This document shows, in pieces, positions 39,809 through 47,732 of a stretch of DNA of 64,000 nt (within the stretch, counting starts at the first letter, position 1; each line of letters starts with the position of its first letter). The DNA lies in assembly GCA_027487945.1 (NCBI GenBank), contig JAIYCQ010000016.1:1-64000 (forward strand), written 5' to 3'. Source of the stretch: Caulobacteraceae bacterium (GTDB taxonomy: Bacteria; Pseudomonadota; Alphaproteobacteria; Caulobacterales; Caulobacteraceae). The notes under the pieces were generated by a model. It made no database searches and was not told the origin of the DNA. It was given only the letters and a program-made list of their open reading frames with translations. Position numbers and translations under genes: made by a program.

Positions 39809-41404
39809 TCAGGGCCGCTCCGGCTTCGGCGCGAAGCCGGAGCCGAGCAGCAGGCTGACCCGCCGCACGCAGCGGTGATCGTACTTCGCGTCGGTTTCAC
39901 CCGGCTTGCCTTTGCAGGGCACGCTCAGCGTGATGCGGCGGACCTCCATCAGCGTCGCGGTCGCGAAGTCCGCGCCGATCATCGCCTGTTTGGCCTCCGT
40001 CTGGTCGTCGAGAATGGCGACCACCACGCGACCACCCTTGCCCGGGGTCAGCGGGGCCTCGGCCTCGGCCTGGTTCCCGGCCCTGTCGCGGACCCAGATG
40101 GTCAGCGGGGCGGCGTCCGGCTCGGCGAAATAGTCGCGGCCATAGTAGGCTAGGGCGTTGAACAGGAAGCGGTCCTCGACGGCGATGGCGGTGACGCCGC
40201 CGTTCAGCGCCTCGGTGCGGGCCCGCTGGATGACCAGGTCGCTGGCCTCCTCCCAGCCGCGCAGACGCTTGATGCTGTTGGACTGCCCCATCTGGTCGAC
40301 GAGGCGGGGGTTGGCGACGATCGTCACCATGAACAGCGCCAGGGCGGCCTGCATCGCCACGGCGGCGCCGAGGCCGATCCGCGCGGCGCGGGTCCAGCCG
40401 CCGGACCAGTCCCGGGTCAGCAGGGCGGCGGTCAGCACCGCGCCGGCGACATAGGCGCTGGCCGCCCAGTTGGCGTTGGCGCGCGAGACCAGCGCCTGGA
40501 CGATCATCGCCGCCAGGGGCGGCACGGTCAGGCAGGCCAGCAGCAGGTCGGGGCCGTGCAGGCGGCGGCGGACGGCGAGCGTGATCCCGGCTCCGGCCAG
40601 CACCCCGAACGGAATGGGCCCGAAGACTCCGAACTGCTCGCCGATGAAACCGAACATCTCCTCCGGATTGAACAGCGCCCCGCCGACATTGGCGTTGGCG
40701 GCGGTGTGGCTGACGGTGGCGAACTGGTGGGCGGCGTTCCAGGCCAGGTTGGGGGCGATCACCGCCGCCAGGGTCAGGCCGGCGGCGAGGGCGCGGCGCA
40801 CCGTCCAGACCTTCCGCGCCTCGGCCGACAGCAGCAGGTGCAGCGCGATGCCGACGAGGAAGTAGAGCGCCGCGTACTTGGACAGCAGCGCCAGGCCCAG
40901 CGCCGCCCCGAGCCCGAAGGCGGGCTTCAGGTCGGCCGGATCATCGCGCAGCGACACATAGGCCAGCAGCGTCAGCGACAGGAAAAACAGCAGGGGCGCG
41001 TCGGTGGCGGCGACGAAGGACGACAGCGCCACGCCGGGCATCAGCAGATAGAGCGCGGCCGCGGCGGTCCCGGTCCAGGGCCGGTAGAGCTTGCGCCCAA
41101 CCGCGAACAGCACCGCGGCCGTGCCCGCGTGCAGCAGCGGGCCGCCCAGCCGCACCCAGGCCTCAGTGTCGCCGCCGACCTGGGTGGTCAGCCAGATGAT
41201 CCAGGCGATCATCGGCGGCTTGGAGAAGTAGCCGAAGTCGAGCGTTCGCGACCACAGCCAGTACTGCGCCTCGTCCGGGTACAGCTCCAGGGGCGACAGA
41301 AAGAGCGCCGCCACCCGCAAGGCCGTCAGTCCAAGGACCAGCAGCAGGGTCGCGCGGGCGGCGCGGGTGGACTCGGAGAGGAGGTCGGGGGCGGTCTGGG
41401 TCAT
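39809..41404 (-). CDS. GT39/PMT-type membrane glycosyltransferase
   Basis: A 531-residue protein with about eleven helices, starting MTQTAPDLLSESTRAARATL at 41404. The first periplasmic loop has the catalytic acidic pair in LELYPDEAQYWLWSRTLDFG and then YFSKPPMIAWII, as in the ArnT/PMT family that moves sugars from polyprenyl phosphate to lipid A, proteins or other acceptors. A soluble C-terminal domain (about 400-531) has two Cys. Acceptor unknown. It converges on msrA nine bases apart. Confidence 0.92.
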   Translation of the reverse strand: MTQTAPDLLSESTRAARATLLLVLGLTALRVAALFLSPLELYPDEAQYWLWSRTLDFGYFSKPPMIAWIIWLTTQVGGDTEAWVRLGGPLLHAGTAAVLFAVGRKLYRPWTGTAAAALYLLMPGVALSSFVAATDAPLLFFLSLTLLAYVSLRDDPADLKPAFGLGAALGLALLSKYAALYFLVGIALHLLLSAEARKVWTVRRALAAGLTLAAVIAPNLAWNAAHQFATVSHTAANANVGGALFNPEEMFGFIGEQFGVFGPIPFGVLAGAGITLAVRRRLHGPDLLLACLTVPPLAAMIVQALVSRANANWAASAYVAGAVLTAALLTRDWSGGWTRAARIGLGAAVAMQAALALFMVTIVANPRLVDQMGQSNSIKRLRGWEEASDLVIQRARTEALNGGVTAIAVEDRFLFNALAYYGRDYFAEPDAAPLTIWVRDRAGNQAEAEAPLTPGKGGRVVVAILDDQTEAKQAMIGADFATATLMEVRRITLSVPCKGKPGETDAKYDHRCVRRVSLLLGSGFAPKPERP

Positions 41405-41463
41405 GGCGGCGGGCGACGCTGGCCTCGCGGGAGCCGTCTGTAAAGGCGATCCCTGCCTCAAGG

Positions 41464-41481
41464 TGTCGCAAACTTGCGACA
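41464..41481. promoter_or_regulatory. 18-bp palindrome TGTCGCAA-N2-TTGCGACA
   Basis: A perfect 8-2-8 inverted repeat in the 279-base gap between the glycosyltransferase gene (starts 41404, minus strand) and the TonB receptor gene (starts 41684, plus strand). It lies 60 bases before the former and could control either. I do not know the matching regulator. The rest of this gap shows no other clear element beyond the AAAGGGG ribosome site at its end. Confidence 0.5.
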
Positions 41482-41683
41482 AGTCGCCTCAAAAGCGCGC
41501 CAATCCTTAACCGCGGCTTGCTTCGTCCGGGTCCGGCCTTCAGAGGAAGGGCTCGGGCGTGGAGACCGCCCCGGCGTACGTCACCTAAGCTTCGCACTAA
41601 GTCGCTATTGCGTGCTGACAATGCCAGGGCCGGGTCTGTTGCAGGTGTTTTGACCCGCGTCGGGACAAAAGGGGATACTCAAG

Positions 41684-44600
41684 ATGCAATTGATGAACAG
41701 GCTCGCCGGCGGCGCAGCCATCGCCGTTCTCGCGCTCGCGTCGGCGAGCGCGGTCTACGCCCAGGAAACGACCGGCTCGATCCGCGGTCGGGTTACCGAC
41801 GAAGCGGGTTCGCCGATCAGCAACGCGACCGTTGTCGTTCGCCACGATCCGACCGGCACCTCGGCGACCGTGATGACCAATGACGAGGGCTCGTTCAACA
41901 CGCGCGGCCTGCGCGTCGGCGGCCCCTACACGGTCAGCGTCTCGGCCCCGAACCTGGAAGCCGGCAAGCTCACGATCCCGGCCATCGGCATCGGTGAAGC
42001 GGGCGACGCCGACATCGTCCTCTACAGCGCCGCCTCGGTTGAAGAACTGGTCGTCACGGCGGCGCCGCTCGACAGCCCCAGCTCGCAGCAGGGTCTCGGC
42101 AGCCGTTACGGCGCCGCCACCATCGAAGTCCTGCCGAGCGCGACGCGCGATCCGAAGGAATTCGCGCGCCTGAACCCGTTCGTCACGCTGGAACTGTCCA
42201 ACAGCGACGCGCTGATCATCGCGGGCACCAACCCGAAGTTCAACAGCCTGACCGTCGACGGCGTCACCCAGAACGACGACTTCGGCCTCAACACCTCGGG
42301 CTATCCGACGCAGCGTTCGCCGATCTCGGTCGACGCGCTCGAAGCCCTCGAAGTGAACGTCGCCCCCTACAGCGTCGTCTACAACAAGTTCACCGGCGGC
42401 AACCTCAACGCGGTGACCAAGTCGGGCACGAACAAGTTCCGCGGCTCGCTGTTCTATGAATTCTCCGACGAAGGCATGGCGGCCACCCGCCAGCTGAACC
42501 GCTTCGGCACCTTCTCGAACACCAACCCGTTCGAGACCAAGACCTGGGGCGGCTCGCTCGGCGGTCCGATCATCGCCGATCGCCTGTTCTTCTTCGTGTC
42601 CTACGAAAAGACCGAGGCGACCAACCCGCTGACGCACGGCCCGGCGACCCTCGGTCGTCCGATCACCCCGGGCGCGGCGACCGAAGCCGACATCGCCGGC
42701 ATCGAGAACACGCTCGACACCCTCTACGGCTTCTCCTTCGACGCCGACAACTCGACCCTCGATGACGGTATCTTCTTCGAGGAAGACGAGAAGTGGCTGG
42801 GCAAGCTCGACTGGAACATCACCGACACCCAGCGCGTCGTGTTCAACTACCAGCTGACCGACGGCAACCGGATCTCGGTGGGCGACTCCGCCTCCGCCAC
42901 CGGCACCTATCCGTTCGCCTCGAACTTCTACAACAAGGGTGAGCGGCTCGAGACCTACGGCCTGCAGCTGTTCTCGAACTGGACGCCCGAGTTCAGCACC
43001 GAGCTGACCTGGAACCGCAAGGAAGTCCTGACGGTCCAGGATCCCCTGGCCGGCTGTGACGACGGTCCGCAGGGCAACGGCGATGAAGAGTGCGAATTCG
43101 CCCAGGTCGAGATCTTCGCCGGCACGACCACCGTGTTCGCCGGCCCCGACCGCAGCCGTCACGCCAACGAGCTGACCAACGAGCTGGAAACCTGGGGCGC
43201 CAAGGCCGAATACACCCTCGGCAACCACACGGTCCTCGCCGGCTGGCTGCTGGAAGACTACACGGCCATGAACCTGTTCGGTTCGCAGGCTGAAGCCCGC
43301 GTGACCTTCGGCAGCATCGCCGACTTCAACGCCGGCCGCGCCTCGCGCATCCGCTACCAGATGGCCTTCCGCGATGCGAACGGCGACGGCTTCAAGAACG
43401 AAGAAGACGCCCGCATCAACGTCGACTACCTGCTGAACTCGCTCTACATCCAGGACACCTGGGAGATCACCCCGGAACTGACCCTGCTGGGCGGTCTGCG
43501 CTATGAGACCTACGGCGGCGATCTGAAGCCGAACCGCAACGTCAACTTCTTCAACCGCTACGGCTTCAACAACGACGCGACGCTCGACGGCCTGGACATC
43601 TGGCTGCCGCGCTTCAGCTTCGACTGGCGTCCGGAAGAGGGCCTGAAGGTCACCGGCGGCATCGGCCTGTTCTCGGGCGGCAGCCCGAACGTCTGGGTGG
43701 CGAACAGCTTCTCCAACGACGGCACCACCCTGACCACCCTGGACTGCAGCCGCACCGGCGCCGCGACCGCGACCTGCCCGCAGACGGTCAAGGACTACCT
43801 GAACAACGTCCTCGCCGGTGGCGAAGACCTCTTCGACCTGCCGGCCGCCGTCGAAAACTACTTCACCGGCGTGAACATCAACTCGGCCGCGGTCGTGACC
43901 GCGCCGACCAACGCCATCGCGCCGGGCTTCGAGATCCCGTCGAGCTGGAAGGCCTCGCTGTCGATCGACAAGAACGTCGACTTCGGCGAATCCGATCTGC
44001 TCAGCGACTGGAACTTCGGCGTCGACGTGCTGCTGACCGAAGTCAACAAGGGCATCACCTGGCTCGACTACCGTTCGGGCACCACGCCCTGCAACGTCGC
44101 GCCGGACGGCCGCCCGGTCTACCTCGGCTCGGGCCTCTGCAAGTTCAGCAACCTGCCGGTCGCCGTCGACCGTCAAGGCGGCAGCACCAACCAGGATCTG
44201 GTGCTGACCAACACCGAAGACGGCCACAGCTACGCCCTGGCCTTCCGCTTCGCCAAGACCTTCGACTTCGGTCTGTCGATGCGCGGCAGCTACACCAAGA
44301 CGGACGCTGAAGACGTCAACCCGGGCCTGTCCTCGGTGGCCTTCTCGAACTGGTCGAACAACGCCACGTCTGACGTCAACGGCGTCACCGCTGGCCGTTC
44401 GAGCTACGAGATCGAGGACTCCTTCAAGCTCGACATGAGCTACAAGAAGAAGTTCTTCGGCGACAACTACACCCGCATCAGCATGTTCGCCGAGTACCGC
44501 ACGGGCTACCCCTACAGCCTGGTGTTCAACACCTCGGGCTCGAGCTGCACGGCGACCGGCTTCAACGGCGGCAACTGCATGTTCGGCGACACCTCGTCGG

Positions 44601-45109
44601 CGACCGCGACGTTCAACCGTCAGCTGCTCTACATCCCGACCGCCGGCGACCCGCTGGTCCGCTTCGAAGGCTCCGCCTCCCAGGCGCTGCTCGACGCGTT
44701 CATCGACAAGAACGACCTCGGCCAGTACCGCGGCTCGATCCTGCCGAAGAACTCGCAGACCTCGGATTGGGTCACGCGGATCGACCTGCGCCTGAGCCAG
44801 GAGTTCCCGGCCTTCTTCCCGAACGGGGCGAAGCTGGAAGGCTTCCTGGACGTCCGCAACCTGGCCAACCTGCTCAACGACGAGTGGGGCGTCCAGGAAC
44901 AGGTCGAGTTCCCCTACATGGCCGCGCCGATCACCGCGCGTATCGAGTCCTGCGCCAGCCTCCCGGGCGGTGCGCCGGCTTGCGCCGCGGGTCAGTCCTC
45001 GCGCTACGTGTTCACCAACGTGGGCACGGTTCCCTTCGACACCGCCAACTCGACGGCCGCGCGCCGCTCGTCCTGGCAGATGAAGGTCGGCCTGCGCTAC
45101 AAGTTCTAG
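41684..45109 (+). CDS. Oar-like TonB-dependent receptor with carboxypeptidase-regulatory-like domain
   Basis: An 1141-residue outer-membrane protein. Signal peptide ends at VYAQ; residues about 30-110 form a CarboxypepD_reg-like beta-sandwich (TTGSIRGRVTDEAGSPISNA), then a plug (EELVVTAAPLD, then VNVAPYSVVYNKFTGGNLNA) and a 22-strand barrel ending in aromatic GLRYKF. Oar-type receptors import large substrates or secreted proteins' products; ligand unknown. AAAGGGG lies ten bases before the ATG. DNA in this gene has fewer CCC and GGG codons than neighbours, consistent with high expression. A terminator follows. Confidence 0.94.
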   Translation: MQLMNRLAGGAAIAVLALASASAVYAQETTGSIRGRVTDEAGSPISNATVVVRHDPTGTSATVMTNDEGSFNTRGLRVGGPYTVSVSAPNLEAGKLTIPAIGIGEAGDADIVLYSAASVEELVVTAAPLDSPSSQQGLGSRYGAATIEVLPSATRDPKEFARLNPFVTLELSNSDALIIAGTNPKFNSLTVDGVTQNDDFGLNTSGYPTQRSPISVDALEALEVNVAPYSVVYNKFTGGNLNAVTKSGTNKFRGSLFYEFSDEGMAATRQLNRFGTFSNTNPFETKTWGGSLGGPIIADRLFFFVSYEKTEATNPLTHGPATLGRPITPGAATEADIAGIENTLDTLYGFSFDADNSTLDDGIFFEEDEKWLGKLDWNITDTQRVVFNYQLTDGNRISVGDSASATGTYPFASNFYNKGERLETYGLQLFSNWTPEFSTELTWNRKEVLTVQDPLAGCDDGPQGNGDEECEFAQVEIFAGTTTVFAGPDRSRHANELTNELETWGAKAEYTLGNHTVLAGWLLEDYTAMNLFGSQAEARVTFGSIADFNAGRASRIRYQMAFRDANGDGFKNEEDARINVDYLLNSLYIQDTWEITPELTLLGGLRYETYGGDLKPNRNVNFFNRYGFNNDATLDGLDIWLPRFSFDWRPEEGLKVTGGIGLFSGGSPNVWVANSFSNDGTTLTTLDCSRTGAATATCPQTVKDYLNNVLAGGEDLFDLPAAVENYFTGVNINSAAVVTAPTNAIAPGFEIPSSWKASLSIDKNVDFGESDLLSDWNFGVDVLLTEVNKGITWLDYRSGTTPCNVAPDGRPVYLGSGLCKFSNLPVAVDRQGGSTNQDLVLTNTEDGHSYALAFRFAKTFDFGLSMRGSYTKTDAEDVNPGLSSVAFSNWSNNATSDVNGVTAGRSSYEIEDSFKLDMSYKKKFFGDNYTRISMFAEYRTGYPYSLVFNTSGSSCTATGFNGGNCMFGDTSSATATFNRQLLYIPTAGDPLVRFEGSASQALLDAFIDKNDLGQYRGSILPKNSQTSDWVTRIDLRLSQEFPAFFPNGAKLEGFLDVRNLANLLNDEWGVQEQVEFPYMAAPITARIESCASLPGGAPACAAGQSSRYVFTNVGTVPFDTANSTAARRSSWQMKVGLRYKF

Positions 45110-45136
45110 GCCTTCGGACCTGAACGACAGACAGGG

Positions 45137-45169
45137 GGGCGGTCCGGAAACGGGCCGCCCTTCTTCTTT
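45137..45169 (+). terminator. Rho-independent terminator of the Oar-like receptor
   Basis: A 10-bp stem with one G-U pair, GGGCGGTCCG (45137-45146) with CGGGCCGCCC (45151-45160), GAAA loop, followed by TTCTTCTTT. It lies 27 bases after the receptor stop. Confidence 0.9.
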
Positions 45170-45219
45170 GCGCGTTACACTTGACGCCGCCCCCCTTCAC
45201 CATCACTTCCCCTCGCCTC

Positions 45220-46218
45220 ATGAGCATCCCGATCATCCCCGCCGAATGGGCCCCGCACCGCGCGATGTGGCTCGGTTTCCCGAGCCATGGCGAGCTGTGG
45301 GAGGAGAACCTCGATCCCGCCCAGGACGAGGTCGCCGACCTGGCCCGCGCCCTCGCAGGTCCGGGTGAGGAGCGTGTCCGTCTGATGGTCTGCGGCGACG
45401 AGGCCGAGGCCGCCGCCCGCAAGCGGCTGGACGGGGTGGCCGGGATCGAGATCGTCCGCGCCCTGTTCGGCGACATCTGGGTGCGCGACACCGGCCCGAT
45501 CTTCCGCGAGGACGGCAAGGCCATCGGCTTCCGCTTCAACGGCTGGGGCGGCAAGTACGACCTGGAGGGCGACGACCAGGTCGCCGCCCAGATCGCCGCC
45601 GCCTCCGGCGCGCCGCTGATCGCCAACGACTTTGTCCTGGAGGGCGGCGCCGTCGACCACGACGGCTGGGGCACGGTGCTGACCACCCGCCAGTGCCTGC
45701 TCAACCCCAACCGCAATCCAGGCTGGGATGAAGCCGCCGCCGAGGCCGCCCTGCGCGAGGCCCTGGGCGCCCGCAAGGTGCTGTGGCTGGGCGACGGGCT
45801 GCGTAACGACCACACCGACGGCCATGTCGACAACCTGGCCCGCTTCGTCGCGCCCGGCGTGGTGGCCAGTCCGGTCGCCTGGGGCAAGGCCGATCCCAAT
45901 GCCGAACTCTATGACGAGACCGCCCGCCAGCTTGCCGGGATGACCAGCCAGCGCGGCGCGCCGCTGCAGGTCATGCGTATCCCCTCGCCCGGCTGGATGG
46001 ACGGCGACGGCGGCCCCGCGCCGGCCAGCCACATGAACTTCATCATCGCCAACCGCGCCGTGATCGTGCCCCTCTACGAGGACGAGAAGGCCGGCGCCTT
46101 CGCCGTCGACGCGGTCCAGAGTCTGTTCCCCGAGCGCAAGGCCATCGGCCTGTCGTCAAAGGCCATCCTGACCGGCGGCGGCTCGTTCCACTGCATCACC
46201 CAGCAGGAGCCTGCCTGA
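45220..46218 (+). CDS. aguA: agmatine deiminase
   Basis: A 332-residue peptidylarginine-deiminase-fold enzyme that turns agmatine into N-carbamoylputrescine. Motifs: PAEWAPHRAMWLGFPSH, FGDIWVRDTGPIF, FNGWGGKYDLEGD, LEGGAVDHDGWGTVLTTRQC, NDHTDGHVDN and the catalytic Cys in TGGGSFHCITQQ. The ATG at 45220 begins MSIPIIPAEWAPHR; a TTG at 45181 would add 13 residues and neither has a good ribosome site. The stop overlaps aguB by one base. Confidence 0.96.
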   Translation: MSIPIIPAEWAPHRAMWLGFPSHGELWEENLDPAQDEVADLARALAGPGEERVRLMVCGDEAEAAARKRLDGVAGIEIVRALFGDIWVRDTGPIFREDGKAIGFRFNGWGGKYDLEGDDQVAAQIAAASGAPLIANDFVLEGGAVDHDGWGTVLTTRQCLLNPNRNPGWDEAAAEAALREALGARKVLWLGDGLRNDHTDGHVDNLARFVAPGVVASPVAWGKADPNAELYDETARQLAGMTSQRGAPLQVMRIPSPGWMDGDGGPAPASHMNFIIANRAVIVPLYEDEKAGAFAVDAVQSLFPERKAIGLSSKAILTGGGSFHCITQQEPA

Positions 46219-47096
46219 TGGCCCGGACCCTCAGCCTCGCGGCGATCCAGACCAGCTATGGCCCGGACATGGAGGCCAACATCCAGAAGACGGCGGCCTT
46301 CATCCGCCAGGCCGCGGCGGGCGGCGCCCAGGTGATCCTGCCCTCCGAGCTGTTCCAGGGGCCGTACTTCTGCGTCAGCCAGGAAGAGCGCTGGTTCGAC
46401 ACCGCCTATCCGTGGCGCGACCACCCCGCGGTCAAGGCGCTGGCCCCTCTGGCCGGCGAGCTCGGCGTGGTCATCCCGATCTCGATCTTCGAGAAGGAGG
46501 GGCCGCACTACTTCAACAGCCTGGTCATGGTCGACGCCGACGGATCGCTGCTCGGCGTCTATCGAAAGAGCCACATCCCCGACGGCCCGGGTTACCAGGA
46601 GAAGTACTACTTCCGGCCGGGCGACACCGGCTTCAAGGTCTGGGACACGCGCTTCGGCCGCATCGGCGTCGGCATCTGCTGGGACCAGTGGTACCCCGAG
46701 TGCGCCCGGGCCATGGCCCTGATGGGCGCCGAGGTGCTTCTGTACCCGACCGCCATCGGCAGCGAGCCGCATGACGCCTCGCTCGACACCGCCCTGCCAT
46801 GGCGCCGGGCGATGCAGGGCCATGCGGTCAGCAACATCATCCCCGTGGTCGGGGCCAACCGCATCGGCTTCGAGCCGTGGGAGAACTATCCCAACGGCGG
46901 CCAGACCTTCTACGGATCGTCCTTCATCGCCGACCATCGCGGGGACCTGGTGTCCGAGCTCGGCCGCTACGAGGAGGGGCTGGTCCAGGCGACCGTCGAC
47001 CTGGGCTTCCTGCGGACGCACCGCGCCGCCTGGGGCTTCTTCCGCGACCGGCGGCCCGACCTCTACGGCGCCCTCGCCAGCCCGCGGCCGGCCTGA
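46218..47096 (+). CDS. aguB: N-carbamoylputrescine amidase
   Basis: A 292-residue nitrilase-fold enzyme, the next step to putrescine. The Glu-Lys-Cys triad is seen in VILPSELFQGPYFCV, YRKSHIPDGPGYQEKYYF and VGICWDQWYPECARAMALMG. The GPYFCVSQEE and PDGPGYQEKYYFRPGDTGF segments are specific to AguB. It overlaps aguA (TGATG) and a GNAT gene (TGATG), so all three are coupled. With aguA it makes putrescine without urea cycle enzymes. Confidence 0.96.
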   Translation: MARTLSLAAIQTSYGPDMEANIQKTAAFIRQAAAGGAQVILPSELFQGPYFCVSQEERWFDTAYPWRDHPAVKALAPLAGELGVVIPISIFEKEGPHYFNSLVMVDADGSLLGVYRKSHIPDGPGYQEKYYFRPGDTGFKVWDTRFGRIGVGICWDQWYPECARAMALMGAEVLLYPTAIGSEPHDASLDTALPWRRAMQGHAVSNIIPVVGANRIGFEPWENYPNGGQTFYGSSFIADHRGDLVSELGRYEEGLVQATVDLGFLRTHRAAWGFFRDRRPDLYGALASPRPA

Positions 47097-47629
47097 TGAT
47101 CGCCACCGACCGCCTGGTGCTGCGCAACTGGCAGGCGTCGGACCTGGAGCCCTGGGCGGCGCTCAACGCCGATCATGAGGTGATGGCGCACTTCCCGGCG
47201 CTGCTGGGCGCTGACGAGGCCGCCGCCATGCTGGCCGCCAACCAGGCCCGGATCACCGATAACGGATGGGGCCTGTGGGCGGTCGAGCGGCGCGACGACG
47301 GCGCCTTCCTCGGCTTCACGGGCTTGATGCCCCTGCGCGAGAGCAATCCGCTGGCCCCCGGCGTCGAAATCGGCTGGCGCTTCGCCCGCCACGCCTGGGG
47401 CGCCGGCTATGCCAGCGAGGCCGCGCGCGGGGCCCTGGCCTTCGGCTTCGAGCGACTGGCCCTCCCGGAGATCGTCGCCTTCACCGCGACCGGCAACCTG
47501 CGATCCCAGGCGGTGATGGATCGGATCGGCATGGCGCGCCGCGAGGACCTCGACTTCGACCATCCGGCCCTGCCCAGGGGGCATGTGCTGGAGCGGCATG
47601 TGGTCTGGGTGGCGCGGGCGCCACATTAG
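47096..47629 (+). CDS. GNAT-family N-acetyltransferase
   Basis: A 177-residue RimJ/L-type acetyltransferase starting MIATDRLVLRNWQASDLEPW on the last base of the aguB stop. It has the acetyl-CoA loop RHAWGAGYASEAARGALAFG and a C-terminal VMDRIGMARREDLDFDHPAL. Because it is coupled to aguA-aguB, polyamine acetylation is a natural guess, but the sequence type is general and this is only inference. Confidence 0.92.
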   Translation: MIATDRLVLRNWQASDLEPWAALNADHEVMAHFPALLGADEAAAMLAANQARITDNGWGLWAVERRDDGAFLGFTGLMPLRESNPLAPGVEIGWRFARHAWGAGYASEAARGALAFGFERLALPEIVAFTATGNLRSQAVMDRIGMARREDLDFDHPALPRGHVLERHVVWVARAPH

Positions 47630-47671
47630 CGGGCAGCGTGGCCGCGGGAGGCCGGGGCGGGCGATCTCGCC

Positions 47672-47700
47672 TTGACGCGATGATATGTTATTTCATAACA
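47672..47700 (+). promoter_or_regulatory. promoter with overlapping Zur-like operator
   Basis: TTGACG at 47672-47677 can serve as a -35 element; 17 bases later ATAACA (47695-47700) is at the -10 place. The 15-mer TGTTATTTCATAACA (47686-47700) is a near-perfect palindrome over the spacer and -10, where a repressor would block polymerase. It resembles the Zur box TGTTATANTATAACA in 13 or so positions and the element at 19223. The next gene is a ZnuD-like receptor. Confidence 0.65.
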
Positions 47701-47732
47701 CTTCGACATCGCCCTGTTGCCGGAACCTGTCC

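Noticed and set aside
41482-41683. Cobalamin or other riboswitch before the Oar-like receptor
   Set aside because: No conserved core such as a B12 box is visible. Only a palindrome and a ribosome site are seen.
41597-44227. 876-residue open frame on the minus strand opposite the Oar-like receptor
   Set aside because: It is an antisense shadow of a biased GC-rich gene: it has no domain pattern, is rich in Arg, Asp and Val as such shadows are, and the plus strand codes for a clear receptor.
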